Shown one piece after another: positions 11,946-23,845 of a stretch of 64,000 nucleotides of DNA. Source of the stretch: Cercis canadensis (Eukaryota > Streptophyta > Magnoliopsida > Fabales > Fabaceae). Under the pieces are notes generated by a model that saw only the letters and a list, made by a program, of their open reading frames with translations, searched no databases and was not told where the DNA came from. A program made the translations under genes and the position numbers. Within the stretch, counting starts at the first letter, position 1; each line of letters starts with the position of its first letter. The stretch is from positions 441,238 through 505,237 of the forward strand of contig QAOA01001288.1 of NCBI GenBank assembly GCA_003255065.1. Direction: 5' to 3'.

Positions 11946-14900
11946 TCAAATACTCTTTGCAAGAGCTCCAGCTGCAAAAAGAAGATTCCTTCGAGAAAAC
12001 TGCTCCAGGAACAGGATAAAAACATCGATTATTTAGTGTTCAGAGACGGTACCAATAGAATAGCTCATTAAGGCAGAGAGAACGGCATTAAAACAAAACC
12101 ACGCAATAAAGCATTAGAGAATGTACCCGCAAAGAGTAAACTGGAGTAGATTTGGTCGGCAAAGTTTTCAATGATCTCAGTCTGTTGGCATTTCCGCTTC
12201 TGGGGAATTATGGAAAAAGATTATGTTAATCTTTTCACTGGAACAAAAATTCTGATGAGAGAATAATAATATCATCAGGCTATTCATATTAGAAAAACTT
12301 ACTTTTCTTCAGTTCTGGGCACCTTTGTACTTGTAGTTACATCCCATAATTTTACAGTGCAATCAGCAGATCCAGATGCAAGGAGAGAACCTTCGCAACT
12401 GACACATCAACAGCAAAGAATATCAGTAGAATGAGGAAGTTAACAGCTATCTGAAAATCCTTTATTTTCCTACCTAACCCTAACAAATGTGAAATAATAT
12501 GTCACCTGAAAGCAAGTGTCCAGACACACGAGGTATGACCAATCAAAGGTGTGAGACAGCGGCCACTGGAGAGGTCCCACATCATGATTGTGCCATCTTC
12601 ATCACCAGATGCCATATAGCGACCATCAGGAGACATTGCCAAAGATAAAATCATACTCCTGTGACCAATGAAAATGCGGACACACTCCCCACTCTGCACA
12701 TCCCATAGCCGAACTGTTTTGTCACTGGAGCCAGTAGCAATGTAGTTGCAGTTGGCATGCCATTGCACACACTAAACCAGTAGAACAGGTGAGCATTACT
12801 CATTACAGACTGAAAAACATAAATTTTCTGACTTCACAACAGCATATTTAATTGCTTTAGTTAAAATTGAGTTCTACTAGGTGAGAGAGAATTGAGGATT
12901 CGCAGAAAGGTTAACTGGAATATTGCAATTTCACTTTCATGCTTAAACAAAAAAAGTTGACATTCTGTGGTTCCTTGAGAACACATCATAAGTTGCAAGT
13001 CATCTCTCAAATTTAAAGCATATTCAATGAGTTGAGATAAACTATGTTATCTGGTAAACTCCTTTAAGTTGGCAATTTGGATAGACAGATTGTAGTATAT
13101 AAGTATAGCTCTCTTCATAACCATCTTATAGCATGCATTGCTCATTTTGGAGTACTCACTGATTCAGGAATGACAATTTTTTTTGAAAAAAAAAATCAAT
13201 ATTTATACTTAAAAAGGTGTATAGAAGATAATGAATTAGAATTTTTTAAGTAATCAATACGTACATTGGAAATTTTGAATGACAGTAGTAGTGGCACAAA
13301 ATCTCATAATGTCTGGAGAAATTTAGAACAACCAAAGAATAAACAGACAAATTGGAGAATATTGGACTCTGTAACTCACATCAACATCAGACAAGTGCCC
13401 TGCCATTATTCTTAAAGGCTGTATCCTGTCCATGGACCAAATCCTAGCAGTTCTGTCATGTGAAGAGCTGGCAAAATAATGCCCCACCGGACTAAACTGC
13501 AACCAGAATTTTTTTAAAAAAAACAAATACATAATACGAGGACTATAATGTTCCAGAGGTAAAAAGAGTAAAAAGAAAAAGAAATAAATGAAAGAAGAAT
13601 AATCACATCTTTGCATATATACACATTCATGTCAAATCAAGCTGCAGCAATCAGGAGTATTGCTATCCTACAAAAATCCAAGGCATTTAAGTCCAAAAGT
13701 AGCACATCACTGCACACTAGGCATAGCACCAGCCAAAACTTATTAGTCAATTACAGATAAGAGGTAAGGGGTAGGGGCACGCAGGGCAAATGAAGGCTCA
13801 AGTCCATTTTAACATCCAAACCATTATTTGTATAATAAAGGAAAGTGAAAAAGCATGGACATGGAACCACACCCAACATCGAGCATATATGGATACTACA
13901 GTGGTCTGAAATGCATAAACACACATATGCCAGATTTCTTAAAGCCGTGTTCATAGACTTTGCTTAAAGGCTATTATCATATTTAGATGTTTCTTCAAAT
14001 ATGTCATATGTTGTCTCATCATCAGAATACATAGGGGAAATCCATATAATTCATAAGAATTCAGGGGAAAAAACAAAAAACTACCTGAACATCCCAGACA
14101 GGGTAATTATGACCCTTGTAGCAAACAAGATTGGCATTAAGCTTTGTGCTCCATAACCGAACTGCAGAATCCATGTAAGAGTTAAGAGTTCAGAAGAAGT
14201 TTTAGAATTGAAAATAAGCGAGTACTGAAATAACTAGCAAAAGTGAGGTAGAAAAAGAGGAAGAAAGAACAGTCAAATGGGATCAGTTAAACATACTTGT
14301 CGAGTCCGCTGAAGAGGAAAGAATAAAATCCCCAACAGGACTGAAAGTGACTGCATGAACTGGCCCTGAATGACCTTGATATAGCGTATATTGTCTTTTC
14401 CCCCCACTTTGCCCAAGCATTTGCTCGTTTTGTGATGTGCCATTTTCACCCTGCGAAGGAGCTGAGAATAGCAGTATTGATTACTAACTTAATTAATTAA
14501 TTAAAAAAACTTGAATGTGAGCATGTTAGATATCTTGTTCATTTTTTCGCATTGTTCAACTTGACTGCCGCATTTTTTTAAGATGCCCTGGGCAATAGAC
14601 ATGACACTTGAGCTTGCGCTTGAATACATGGAAAGAGAATAACCCAGTTTTCCATGGGGATCAGCAAGGTGGTAAAGACCATCACTGCTTCTAAGGACTA
14701 ATCATTGCAATAAATTACAATTACATCACTTCTTCAAATGTTATTTAAGAATCATTACAAAATTCAAAACAAAACAAAAAAAGACTCAGAGTATTAGGGG
14801 GTAAGAGAGTTCACGTGCACAAAGGAACCACCCTCACATATAAGAAAATACTACTCTAAATCACATTCTTAGATCATTTTTTGTTTTTTCTTTTGTGTGT

Positions 14901-17900
14901 GGGGGGGGCTAAGATAGTGCTACCACCCAACCAGGGGTTAACGTGACTTTTCCCCTCGGTGCTTGTTGCATACACATTATCTTAGACAAGTGCAGCATAT
15001 TTCAAGTAACAAAAAAATAATTACTTTGAGGAATTAGACTTCTAAGCATATTTGCATTTTCCAAGCAAAGGATGAAAAAGCCATTGATTGGTATTAAAAA
15101 TTTTAAAACTACAAACTTACAACTGGTGGGCTGTTGTCCAAGCTTTGCCATATCCCAAACCTGAAGATAAAATTCAGAAAGTACCCCACGTTAAAAATGA
15201 GCATTCATATTGGGAATATTATCATCTAAGATAAACCTCTATAAGGATGGAGAACTTTTTGTGGGGTGAGGGGGAGGGCGAAGGGAGGGAGGGAGAGAGA
15301 GAGAGAGAACCTTCAGTGAAGAGTCAGAAAATCCTCCAGCGACCAGTGATCCATCATGGGATATTGACGAACAGCTTAAACTGAAATTATTGACCAAAAA
15401 TAAGCACTAACCAATGGAAGCTCAGACATAATCAAATACCATTGTTCAGCAAAGTAGTATATGTTACCCATTATGTGTATTGATAAATGTGTAAAAGCTG
15501 ACAGATGGCAATGCAACACCACTCAATTGCACACGGTTCCTTAAATCTTCAAGGATGGACTGTTCTACCTCCGTTGGACTGCAATAATGTAGCATAAAAT
15601 CATTCAGTGATATGCAGTTAGCAAAATTACTAGTTTCTTTTTGAAACATAACTCAGAATACAGAATTAAAACATGATTTCATTGAGTTCCATGGTTCAAT
15701 AACATCTACTTCAACTATGTATGTCTATTTAAGCACTCAACTACTATTGAATGACATGAAAAGAATACAAGAGACAAGGGACAAGGGACAGGGTCTTCTT
15801 CTCTTAAGTCATGGAAAGCTGAAACTAAATTTAGCAATGCAACAGGTTATTATCTTTTGAATCCCTCTTATCCAGAAAATGAAAGGAAACATAAATCACC
15901 AAATACCACTACTAGCAATTTTTCCAAAACAACCCCCTACATTGGCAAACTAATGACTTACAAAAGTACAATTGTCTTAATTGTTTGTGGTAAAATTTCT
16001 TCCTGTACATTTAAAAGATGCATTCACCACAGAACTACATAAAGTTAGGAACTTCCTCAACTTGAAAGCATCTCGAAGCAATTGAAACTTCCCCGAAAGA
16101 GAGCTTCAATATAAGTAGGAATATGTATAAGCATGACTAATTCGATAACAAAAGCAAGGCTAAAAATATAAGCATGAATATGTATAACTTTCTGTGACCA
16201 ATGGCTAATTTTGAGACTTTGCTATTTCACCAAATAAAAAAATGAAACTTCTCAAATAGATAATCCTTCCGGTCCAAGAAAAACTGTTCAATCAGAAATA
16301 TGTCCATCACAAAAGACACTTCTATTTTCTTTTGTCTCAATTTATGCTACTTTCAATAATTATTTCAGGGTTGCCAAAGAAATTGTGAATACTGTGCACC
16401 AGTCACTGATGCTAACTTTTAGTCAGCACTTCCTAATTAATAAAAGAAATAGAGAATTGCATTCTTCTTTAATCCATACATCTAATTTGAAAGAAAAGTT
16501 CAAATAAAAAGGTTGAGTTGAGAGAATACATCATGGGTAAAGAAAGTTCTGGTTTAACTCGTGGTGCTGTAGAAACAGTGTTAGCCTCGGGTTTTGCAGT
16601 CTTCCCTGTTGCACCTCCAGCCTTATCCTTTTTCACCTTCTTCATTGAAGCACCTTGCTTTCCTCCTTCAATTGACCTTTTCTGAGCAAGAAACAGTGAA
16701 CAAGCGTTCAAACCTTGAGAAGATCAGCCAAAATGGAATCTCAATCGATATTAATTATAAGTAATGATTATGTCTTCAATTGAAATTCTTGTACAGACTC
16801 TGTTTGTCTTAAGTGTGCATAGATTCTTAATAACATATGACATCAGCAACCTATAAAAGACATGTATGGAATGAACAGAATTCGAGGTGCACTTTAAGAA
16901 CAGAAGTACCTTACTGTCGTCATTCTCTCCCTCTTTGGTTTCCCCTTCTGCCTTTTCAGAGTCCGAAAGCAAGGCCCCAACCTTCTCAAGGCGTTCTTCA
17001 AGAGTGTCTTCAAGCAACTATGACAATTATAAAACCACAGCTCAAAACCATAAAGATTAAAATTAGGTAAACTTCAACATCAAGCAACATCAATTTCCTT
17101 TGGATACATAACTTATTGCATATAGTATGAGCCAGAGAAAGATAAGAGACTGAAATCAGAGCATGACAGAGGAATGGAACATTCAACTTGGTGACCACAA
17201 GTTAGGTCTGCTTATCTCAACAAGTGACTCTCAAGATTTTTTATGGCATTAAAACTCAGAAGCGCAGAAATAATTATTTTTAGGCTTACACTATAGGTCT
17301 CTCTAGTTTTGAAAATTTTCAATTTGTCCCCCTAGTAGTAATAGCAACAAAGTTGTCCCTGTGGTTTTAAAATTGGAGCAATTTAGTCTCTCAAGACAGC
17401 AGTCCTCCACCTTAAACAGATCATGCTAACATTACAAGAACTTGATGATGTGGCAATGATATGGTAACAAATGTTCACACAACATCATTGCAAATGTCAT
17501 TAAATTCCTGTGATGTCAGCAAGGGAGGGAACGATTGTCAAAAGACGGACTAAATTGCTACAATTTAAAAACCAGTACCACAATGACTAAATTGAAACTA
17601 GGGGAACCAAATTGAAACTTTTCAAAAACTCAAGCAACCAAAAGTGTACTTATGCCTTTTGTTTTTTAAATCTTTGAAAGATTCATGTATTTTCCATGCG
17701 CTGAGTACACTTTTATTATCGCAGAAGTCAGCAAAATTAAGTAACTAAGATCACATTAATAATGACAACATGAATAAATAAATTTTAAAAGTTGTTGAGT
17801 TTTGTAGATCTGCTATTTGGCTTACCCCCCAACGTATTTCTTTCTGGTTTATCTGGTTTGCAGCATCCTGGCTGGTTCCAGTGAGTGTAACAGCCTCTGG

Positions 17901-20597
17901 ATCATCAGAAATAGAGCTAGGCTGTCCAGGAGAAACTGCAAAGAAGGAAAAAAAAAGTTAATAGTAGCAGCAACAACAAGAACAACAATGATGCACACGC
18001 AATATTGACAAGTCTGAAACAAAACTCAAGAGTACCTTGAAAGTTAATATGCTCATTAATAATGCCGAGTATAGTGGTGGACTGGGTACTGTGCAGATGT
18101 TGCAACAGAAGCTCATAAGAATACTGGCAAAACACTAACTGTTATCAGCTTTTCCCACCCACACATGTAGCTCTATTTAAGAAGATGTAAAGATCTGAGT
18201 CTTAATAATGGAAATTCTAAAACGACAGGCACCTATAAAACAAATACCATGATTATCCAATCAAGAAAAAAAGAAACATAAAAAGGTTATTTATTTTAGA
18301 AGATTTTGAAGATCTATTGTCATGTGAATTTTATATTTTAATAATATTAAGTATTCATTTCCATCCCAGATGACACCAAAAAAGTGGCTACTCTAGCACT
18401 TCTGACTACAATCCTTCATGTCTTGACACTTCCCAAAATTCCCCTATCAATCAACAAGTTTGATATGATACACAGATCCTGAAAAACACTTGAGGCTACC
18501 TGAAGTAAAAATCAAATGCTAAATCCATCCACCCCCCCCCCCCCCTCTCTTCCCCCCCTGTCCNCCCTGTCCCCCAAAGAAAAAAGCATCTTACATTCTA
18601 ATCAAAAATACATTTACAAAATCAAATAGAACACACAAGAGGAAGCCCAGAAAGGCAGAAAGGGTGCCAAAGCTCATGGGGACCATAAAACTAGTTTATC
18701 AAGGTTGCTTAATTTAAATATATGTGCAAACAGAACAAAAAACATTCATAGCATATCTGACAAGCTAGCCAAGAAAAATCAAGATATTACCTCACATATC
18801 TTTATGTTGAATTTGCTCTGCCTAAGGGAATGGGCAAATTCCATTTCCTGATGAAGAACAACATTGTAGGATTATTTAACACTAATGATCCAACGACATC
18901 AAGAAACAAAAAACTGATATAAGGTTTAAGACAGCAATCAACCTGCAGATGAGAAGGAGAAATAACTCCTTCCAACTTTTGAAGGTCTCGTAAGTGCATC
19001 ATTTCATGGTCTTCACGGAAGCTATTGAAAAAGTTCCGACCTAAGGATATCAGCCACAATCATGTAAAGAGAAGCATAAAACACTTGTTGCACTGATGGT
19101 CAGCATTGAGAAGTTTGCAGTCTAACACAGATATTAATATATATGACATTTGACTCATACCTTCTTGTATATGCCCTTTTGCCACCAGATCCATAAAGCA
19201 ATGGATAAATACTGGATAAAGCACACGAAGCAACTCATGCTGCAAGTAAGTGGCAAACCATTTAACGACAGCAAAAACTGAAACAAAACAATGTCAGAAA
19301 TAAATTTTAAATGAGGAAGTAACTAAATAGCAGTTACCTTGTATAAATCTAGTGAACTGTAAGTCCATGATCTTAGTCTGCTATATCCATCATGATATCT
19401 TGCAGGGCCACTCTCCAATCTGCAAAGTAGGGCTATTTATTATAGAATGTGAAGGACTTTCACAAAAAACGGAAGCACATTTTCCATCACTTAAACAATT
19501 TGGAAGAGTATTCTGGAACGCCATGTGCTAAGAAAATGTTTCAACCTCCGCTTTGCAGCTGACAAGCATACCAGCTGCTTTTGGAGGGAAAAATCCAGCT
19601 TGAAATTACCACTGTACTATATTTTCTGTGTCAGATTGGTTTGCAAGCGCATCACCAGTGTAGAAATGCATAGGCCAAGCAGACTAACGGTTGGTTCCAT
19701 TCTTTTTTACTTAATTCCGTAAAATTTATTCTCTAATGATAAAATTCTAATGCACCTTTCATCTAATTAAAACAAAAAAAAGTCCACAATTCATATTTTC
19801 ATAATTATTAGCATGCATTTTTATTGGATTCCATCCTCTAAATCCACACAGACGAGTATGCAACAAGGTTTGGACATCAGATCAAGATCAATCAAGTATT
19901 ATTAACGGGATTAGCAGTGAGGGAGGGTCTAATAGAAGTTTATTATTTGGATTTCATCCTTAATCAATGAAATATATATTTTAAAGGACCTAGAAAGTGA
20001 ACATCTGAAACCCTAAGTATCATTGAATGCACTTAACAATACTTCTATTCATTGGCAGTAAGCTCGTTCAATTGAAGCTGGTGAGAGAGAGAAGAAAGAA
20101 AATGAAAGTGCATCAATGCTTGCAGTATGACATTGCGATCCTCTAGCATAGTTGATCACAAATGCAAAAGCTATCCCTATTATCTGTCACTGTTAAGAGC
20201 ATCATAACATTCCTCTATAACTCATAACATGCCCCTCCCTAAGCCCGAAGATTGTAAGCACCTGTAGCTTTCACAAGATTAAAACGCATAACCATACCAC
20301 TAAATTGGCTCCAAATTCCAAATAAACAACACTCCATGAATTGCATGTTCAAATTAGGGCCAGCAAAAGAGATGGGGAAAATGCAAGCAATAAACGTACA
20401 TAAAAGAGAGAGGAAGATAAGGAAAAATACTCGGAGAAGGCGAGGATGTGCTTGGCAATGTCAGGTTCGACAAGAGAATTAGCAGAGGAAGTGTTCTTGT
20501 TCTGTTGCAGTTCTTCTTGGAAAGCCTGCTGTGTGTGCGTAAACCCTTTCTTCTTCAGGAACGCCGTCACAAATCCCATAATTTGATCTTCGTCCAT
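11946..20597 (-). CDS. TAF5: TFIID subunit TAF5, 19 exons, complete
   Basis: TAF5 is a scaffold subunit of the general transcription factor TFIID in the nucleus. Coding exons, in transcript order, are 20597-20431, 19419-19338, 19239-19161, 19040-18943, 18847-18791, 18123-18036, 17935-17826, 17017-16910, 16681-16530, 15578-15468, 15380-15311, 15160-15121, 14461-14297, 14161-14085, 13496-13380, 12771-12506, 12398-12303, 12199-12127 and 11999-11946. All introns are GT-AG and the phases join without a break into 669 residues, the length I recall for Arabidopsis TAF5. The start is MDEDQIMGFVTAFLKKKGF, a LisH region; a longer upstream frame lacks family similarity. The TAF5 NTD2 domain covers roughly residues 60-190, a Lys-rich linker about 255-300, and WD40 repeats about 340-635 (for example HDRTARIWSMD and SSDKTVRLWDVQSGE). 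It ends LLFAAGALAKSI. I see no defects. Confidence 0.95.
17283..17656. mobile_element. Long-TIR foldback MITE in TAF5 intron 7
   Basis: The left end (ggcttacactataggtctct...) and the right end (...gtacttatgcc) are inverted copies of each other. The arms match over roughly 120-150 bases, including 'tttgaaaattttcaatttg' against its mirror, 'tccccctag' against 'ctagggg' and 'gcaatttagtc' against 'gactaaattgc'. The long inverted repeats and lack of coding sequence suggest a Mutator-like MITE. No exact target duplication is evident. It sits in the intron between TAF5 exons 7 and 8 and leaves the splice sites intact. Confidence 0.65.
18530..18580. repeat. Poly-C low-complexity tract with one n
   Basis: A C-rich run inside TAF5 intron 5 contains an unresolved base at 18,564. 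Sequencing and assembly are unreliable in such tracts, so the true length is uncertain. Confidence 0.75.
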
Positions 20598-20768
20598 TTT
20601 TTGAGCGCTAAGTCTAACCCTCTCTCTGTCTCTGTCCAAGTCAATAACCAAGACCACACTCACAGTCCCCTTCCTTCTTCTACTTCCTTCTTCCAAGAGC
20701 AGAGTTTCCCTCACTCTTTCGAGCCGGTGGTTCGATTTTTATTTTCTAGAGTTTTCCGGTTTCCGGCA

Positions 20769-20830
20769 TGGGCTCATGGGCTTACTCCTCTTGGGCTTGT
20801 TCTTCTTAATCCGGCCCAATATTAAGCCCA
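20769..20830 (-). promoter_or_regulatory. Site II element cluster upstream of TAF5
   Basis: Five copies of the site II core TGGGCY occur in 62 bases: forward at 20,769, 20,777 and 20,792, and reversed at 20,813-20,818 and 20,825-20,830. They lie 170-235 bases upstream of the TAF5 start codon. Site II elements bind TCP factors and are typical of constitutive, growth-linked plant promoters, which suits a basal transcription factor gene. Binding itself is not shown by the sequence. Confidence 0.6.
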
Positions 20831-20951
20831 TATGTAAAGAAGTCAATCATAAGTCCAAAAGAAAAGGCCTTGGAAGGAAAAATTAAAGCCAGAAGAGAGC
20901 TGAGCAAGTCCATTAATGGAATGAGAATTTGAGATGGTAAAGTAGCTTTTA

Positions 20952-21400
20952 GGGTTTGTTTGGAAGTTACTTTGAGGGGAAAGAAAATTAATGGGGATGA
21001 ATAAAGCTCTTATATTCTTTGTTTGAAAGATTTATTTTAAAAAAAAAAAGATGAGACTGGTAAGATGCAACTCCCCACTCTTTTTTTGGTCTATTTTTGT
21101 GTTTCTCCAAAGTGAGGGTTTGAAGATAAAATATGTTAAAATGACTATTATATCTCTTTATTTTTTTTTTAAATTTCTCTCCCCTTTATTAAGAAATAAG
21201 TGTATTATATGATTTAATTTTATATTAAATATATCTATTTTAATAATAAAAAATAAACTAATAAAAATATTTTACAATATAATTTTTTTGTTCGTTTCCT
21301 CTCATTTTACTCATTTTAATCATCTAAACAAAAGAATCCTTTTTTTTCCTTCATTTTTTTCTCTCTTCTCTTCCCTGATTTCAAACTCTCAAAGAGACTC
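20952..21400. mobile_element. TTA-flanked MITE (PIF/Harbinger-like)
   Basis: The left end 'gggtttgtttggaagtt' and the right end '...tcaaactctcaaagagactc' are imperfect inverted repeats, and the element is flanked by TTA on both sides (20,949-20,951 and 21,401-21,403). It shares its ends and internal blocks ('ctcattttaatcatc', 'tttgtgttt', 'attttatattaaatata') with the array at 38,078-39,402. TTA duplications and GGG-starting termini fit Tourist-type PIF/Harbinger MITEs. There is no transposase. Confidence 0.65.
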
Positions 21401-21403
21401 TTA

Positions 21404-22727
21404 AGATAGAGTCAAGATGGCCCCAAAGATAAACCAAGAACAGCGCCCATCAACTCAAGATGTGTCTGTCTATCTGAGTGGTTTACTTTCTTTAAAATTC
21501 ATATTGCCAAAAATTTCTATGCTCCACAATATTCCTAAGCATTTATTGCTTAAAAGACGTGATGGTATGGAATTGAAATGGATCATAAAGGTATTCACAT
21601 GATTCCTATGGCCCTTGCTATCTTGATAAAAGAGAACTAGAGGAGGGGATGCCATGTGTATCACCAAAAAGCAAAGTGGACAAGGACGATTATGGGCAAG
21701 TGTTCAAATCATCCTAGTCCATGGGCCACAGTGCATCCTACTTGGCTCCATTGCCATAATAGACCATCACAAAACGTTGAATGGTCCATGGGTACCAAGC
21801 ACATGTGCCAATAAAGAGGTTTGAATAAGTTGTTGTATAATTAAAATCAGCTTATGCTCCATCAAATAACTTGTAATTAAATAATATTTATAATTAAATA
21901 TTTACGGTTTGTGTTATATATATTTTATTGTTATTTTTCAATGCTTTTGCATTTTTTAATTAAAAATGGAGTTTAAATTTAAAATTGGCCAGCTCTCCCG
22001 AAATATATACCAAAAAATATATGTTGAATGGTATTGTTTACAAATATACCGAATAATATGGCACAAAAGATTGGTAGGAAAGATCTGGAAGCGTTTTGCA
22101 TTATGGGCATGCATTATTGCAGAGGTGATGGTGACTTGAGAATCCAACACAAGTTGACACATCAAAGACATAACCGGCCTCCTATTATAGAATAATATTT
22201 TCTTTAATATATGTGCGAGTTATATATACATACGATAAGACCAATAGTTTTCATGATTAGTCCCTTTTCTTAAACTTTCTTATCATTCATGAATGCCAAT
22301 TTTGATCTCAGATTCTATGTATCAGGATAAATATTCATTGGAATTCCACTGCTCACAAATTATTGAATCTATGATTATCTTTCATTCATTGTTGAATTAA
22401 ATAAAAATTAACTATTTATTTAATATTTCAGATTAGTTCTCATAAAGTTCAANAATAAGAATTAACTATTTATTTAATATTTCAGATTAGTTCTCATAAA
22501 GTTCAAGCATTAAATACAAAAAATGTAACTTCTCTTATACCACGACGAAAGAAACTGATTGTTGTAAAATTAACACAAATTAAATTATACGGCAGACCAT
22601 ATTACAAAATATTAGGATTATGATTAAACAAGAAGCCAGCATGCCATATCGTCTTCCAATACTGAAAATTATAGTGTCATCTAATTTTCATGACAAATTG
22701 AAACTAAACATTTAGACATTACATTAA
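21404..22727. other. Gene-free stretch with an assembly joint
   Basis: I see no recognisable gene; the short frame at 21,417-21,602 matches nothing I know. A 53-base sequence occurs on both sides of the single n at 22,453 (22,400-22,452 and 22,454-22,506) with about one difference. This looks like overlapping contig ends that were not merged, not a genomic repeat. Confidence 0.6.
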
Positions 22728-23340
22728 GGGTTTGTTTGGAGTTAAAATTGAGGGGAAATGAGTAAATGTACCTATTCTCTTATTTGGGAGTTCAAGATTA
22801 AAAAATAAATAAACTAATAAGTAATCTCAAACCCTTACATTCTTTTTTTGTCTCACTTTTATGTTCTCTCAATTTATGAGGGTTGAAAAGAAAATAGTAA
22901 TAATTTACTATTATAACCCTATTTAAATATATTTAATATAAAACCTCAACTTTGTAAGAGTAACCTATACTAATTGTTTTGTATGTTAGATGTTCTATAT
23001 CTTAACTTTGATTGCAGAAAGGTTTGCATGACTTATATTATATTCCAACTTAAAATATTCTATAACATATTTTTTTAACTTGTCTCAAGAACAAATGCAA
23101 ATTAATAAATTTTAATTATTTTTTGATTTCTTTATTTGCTTAGTATTAAATTTTATAAAATTAAATATATTTACTTTATAAATAATAGATAAAATTATAA
23201 TTTTTTTTTATTTTCATCTCACTTTGCTCATTTTAATTGTCCAAACAAGAGAAAAAAAAATCTCTCATATTCTCTATTTTTATTTCCTTTCCCTTCCTTT
23301 TCTCTTGTATCCTTCCCTTTCTTTTTTGATAAAAAAGAAA
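22728..23340. mobile_element. Member of the TTA-MITE family, right end missing
   Basis: It begins 'gggtttgtttggagttaaaattgagg', and its internal blocks match the array at 38 kb: 'ttatttgggagttcaagatt', 'ttttatgttctctcaattt', and 'tgctcattttaattgtccaaacaa'. The usual right terminus 'caaacagaccctta' is not present before unrelated sequence starts near 23,340, so this copy looks truncated or diverged at that end. Confidence 0.55.
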
Positions 23341-23548
23341 GGTAAGCTTTTAACTTTAACAGTTTGGTGTTTGAGATATGTAACTCAATTATCACCACTC
23401 GCTTGTAATCATGTGGGACCCCATGCACTTACACTCTATCCCTAAAATGTAGTGCACAATTCCATAATCACCTTGTATACTTTAATTTAATGGTGAGGAC
23501 TATTTTACACTCTCTTAAGGGGTGTGGCACTATATCCCTCTAATTAGG

Positions 23549-23845
23549 TGAGTTTGGATGAGATATATCCAGTAATTTTGATGTTATTGTGAAGATTTCA
23601 AAAAATTGAGTAATTTAATATGTTTCATAAAAAATAATTTTTTATAAAATGTAAAAACGATACAATATAAAAAAAATGTATCAGAAATTAATTTTTTAAA
23701 TTTTATTTTTTAGCACGTTTTCTTATATTATGTTTTTCTTACATTTTATAAAGAATTATGTGTTATAATATATATTGAGTGATTTAATTTTTTAAAATAT
23801 TTACAATAACATCAAAATTATATTATAAATCTCACTAAATCTCAT
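23549..23845. mobile_element. AT-rich foldback MITE
   Basis: The two halves are inverted copies. The left arm reads 'gatgagatat...ttttgatgttattgt' and 'ttttttataaaatgtaaaa'. The right arm gives the same blocks on the other strand ('acaataacatcaaaa', 'ttacattttataaagaa'). The arms are about 130 bases with a short centre. There is no coding capacity and the family is unknown. Confidence 0.55.

Noticed and set aside
20597-20714. Longer TAF5 start about 39 codons upstream of the chosen Met
   Set aside because: The extension is Arg/Ser-rich leader sequence without family similarity, while the chosen Met gives the standard MDEDQI-type LisH start and the usual length.
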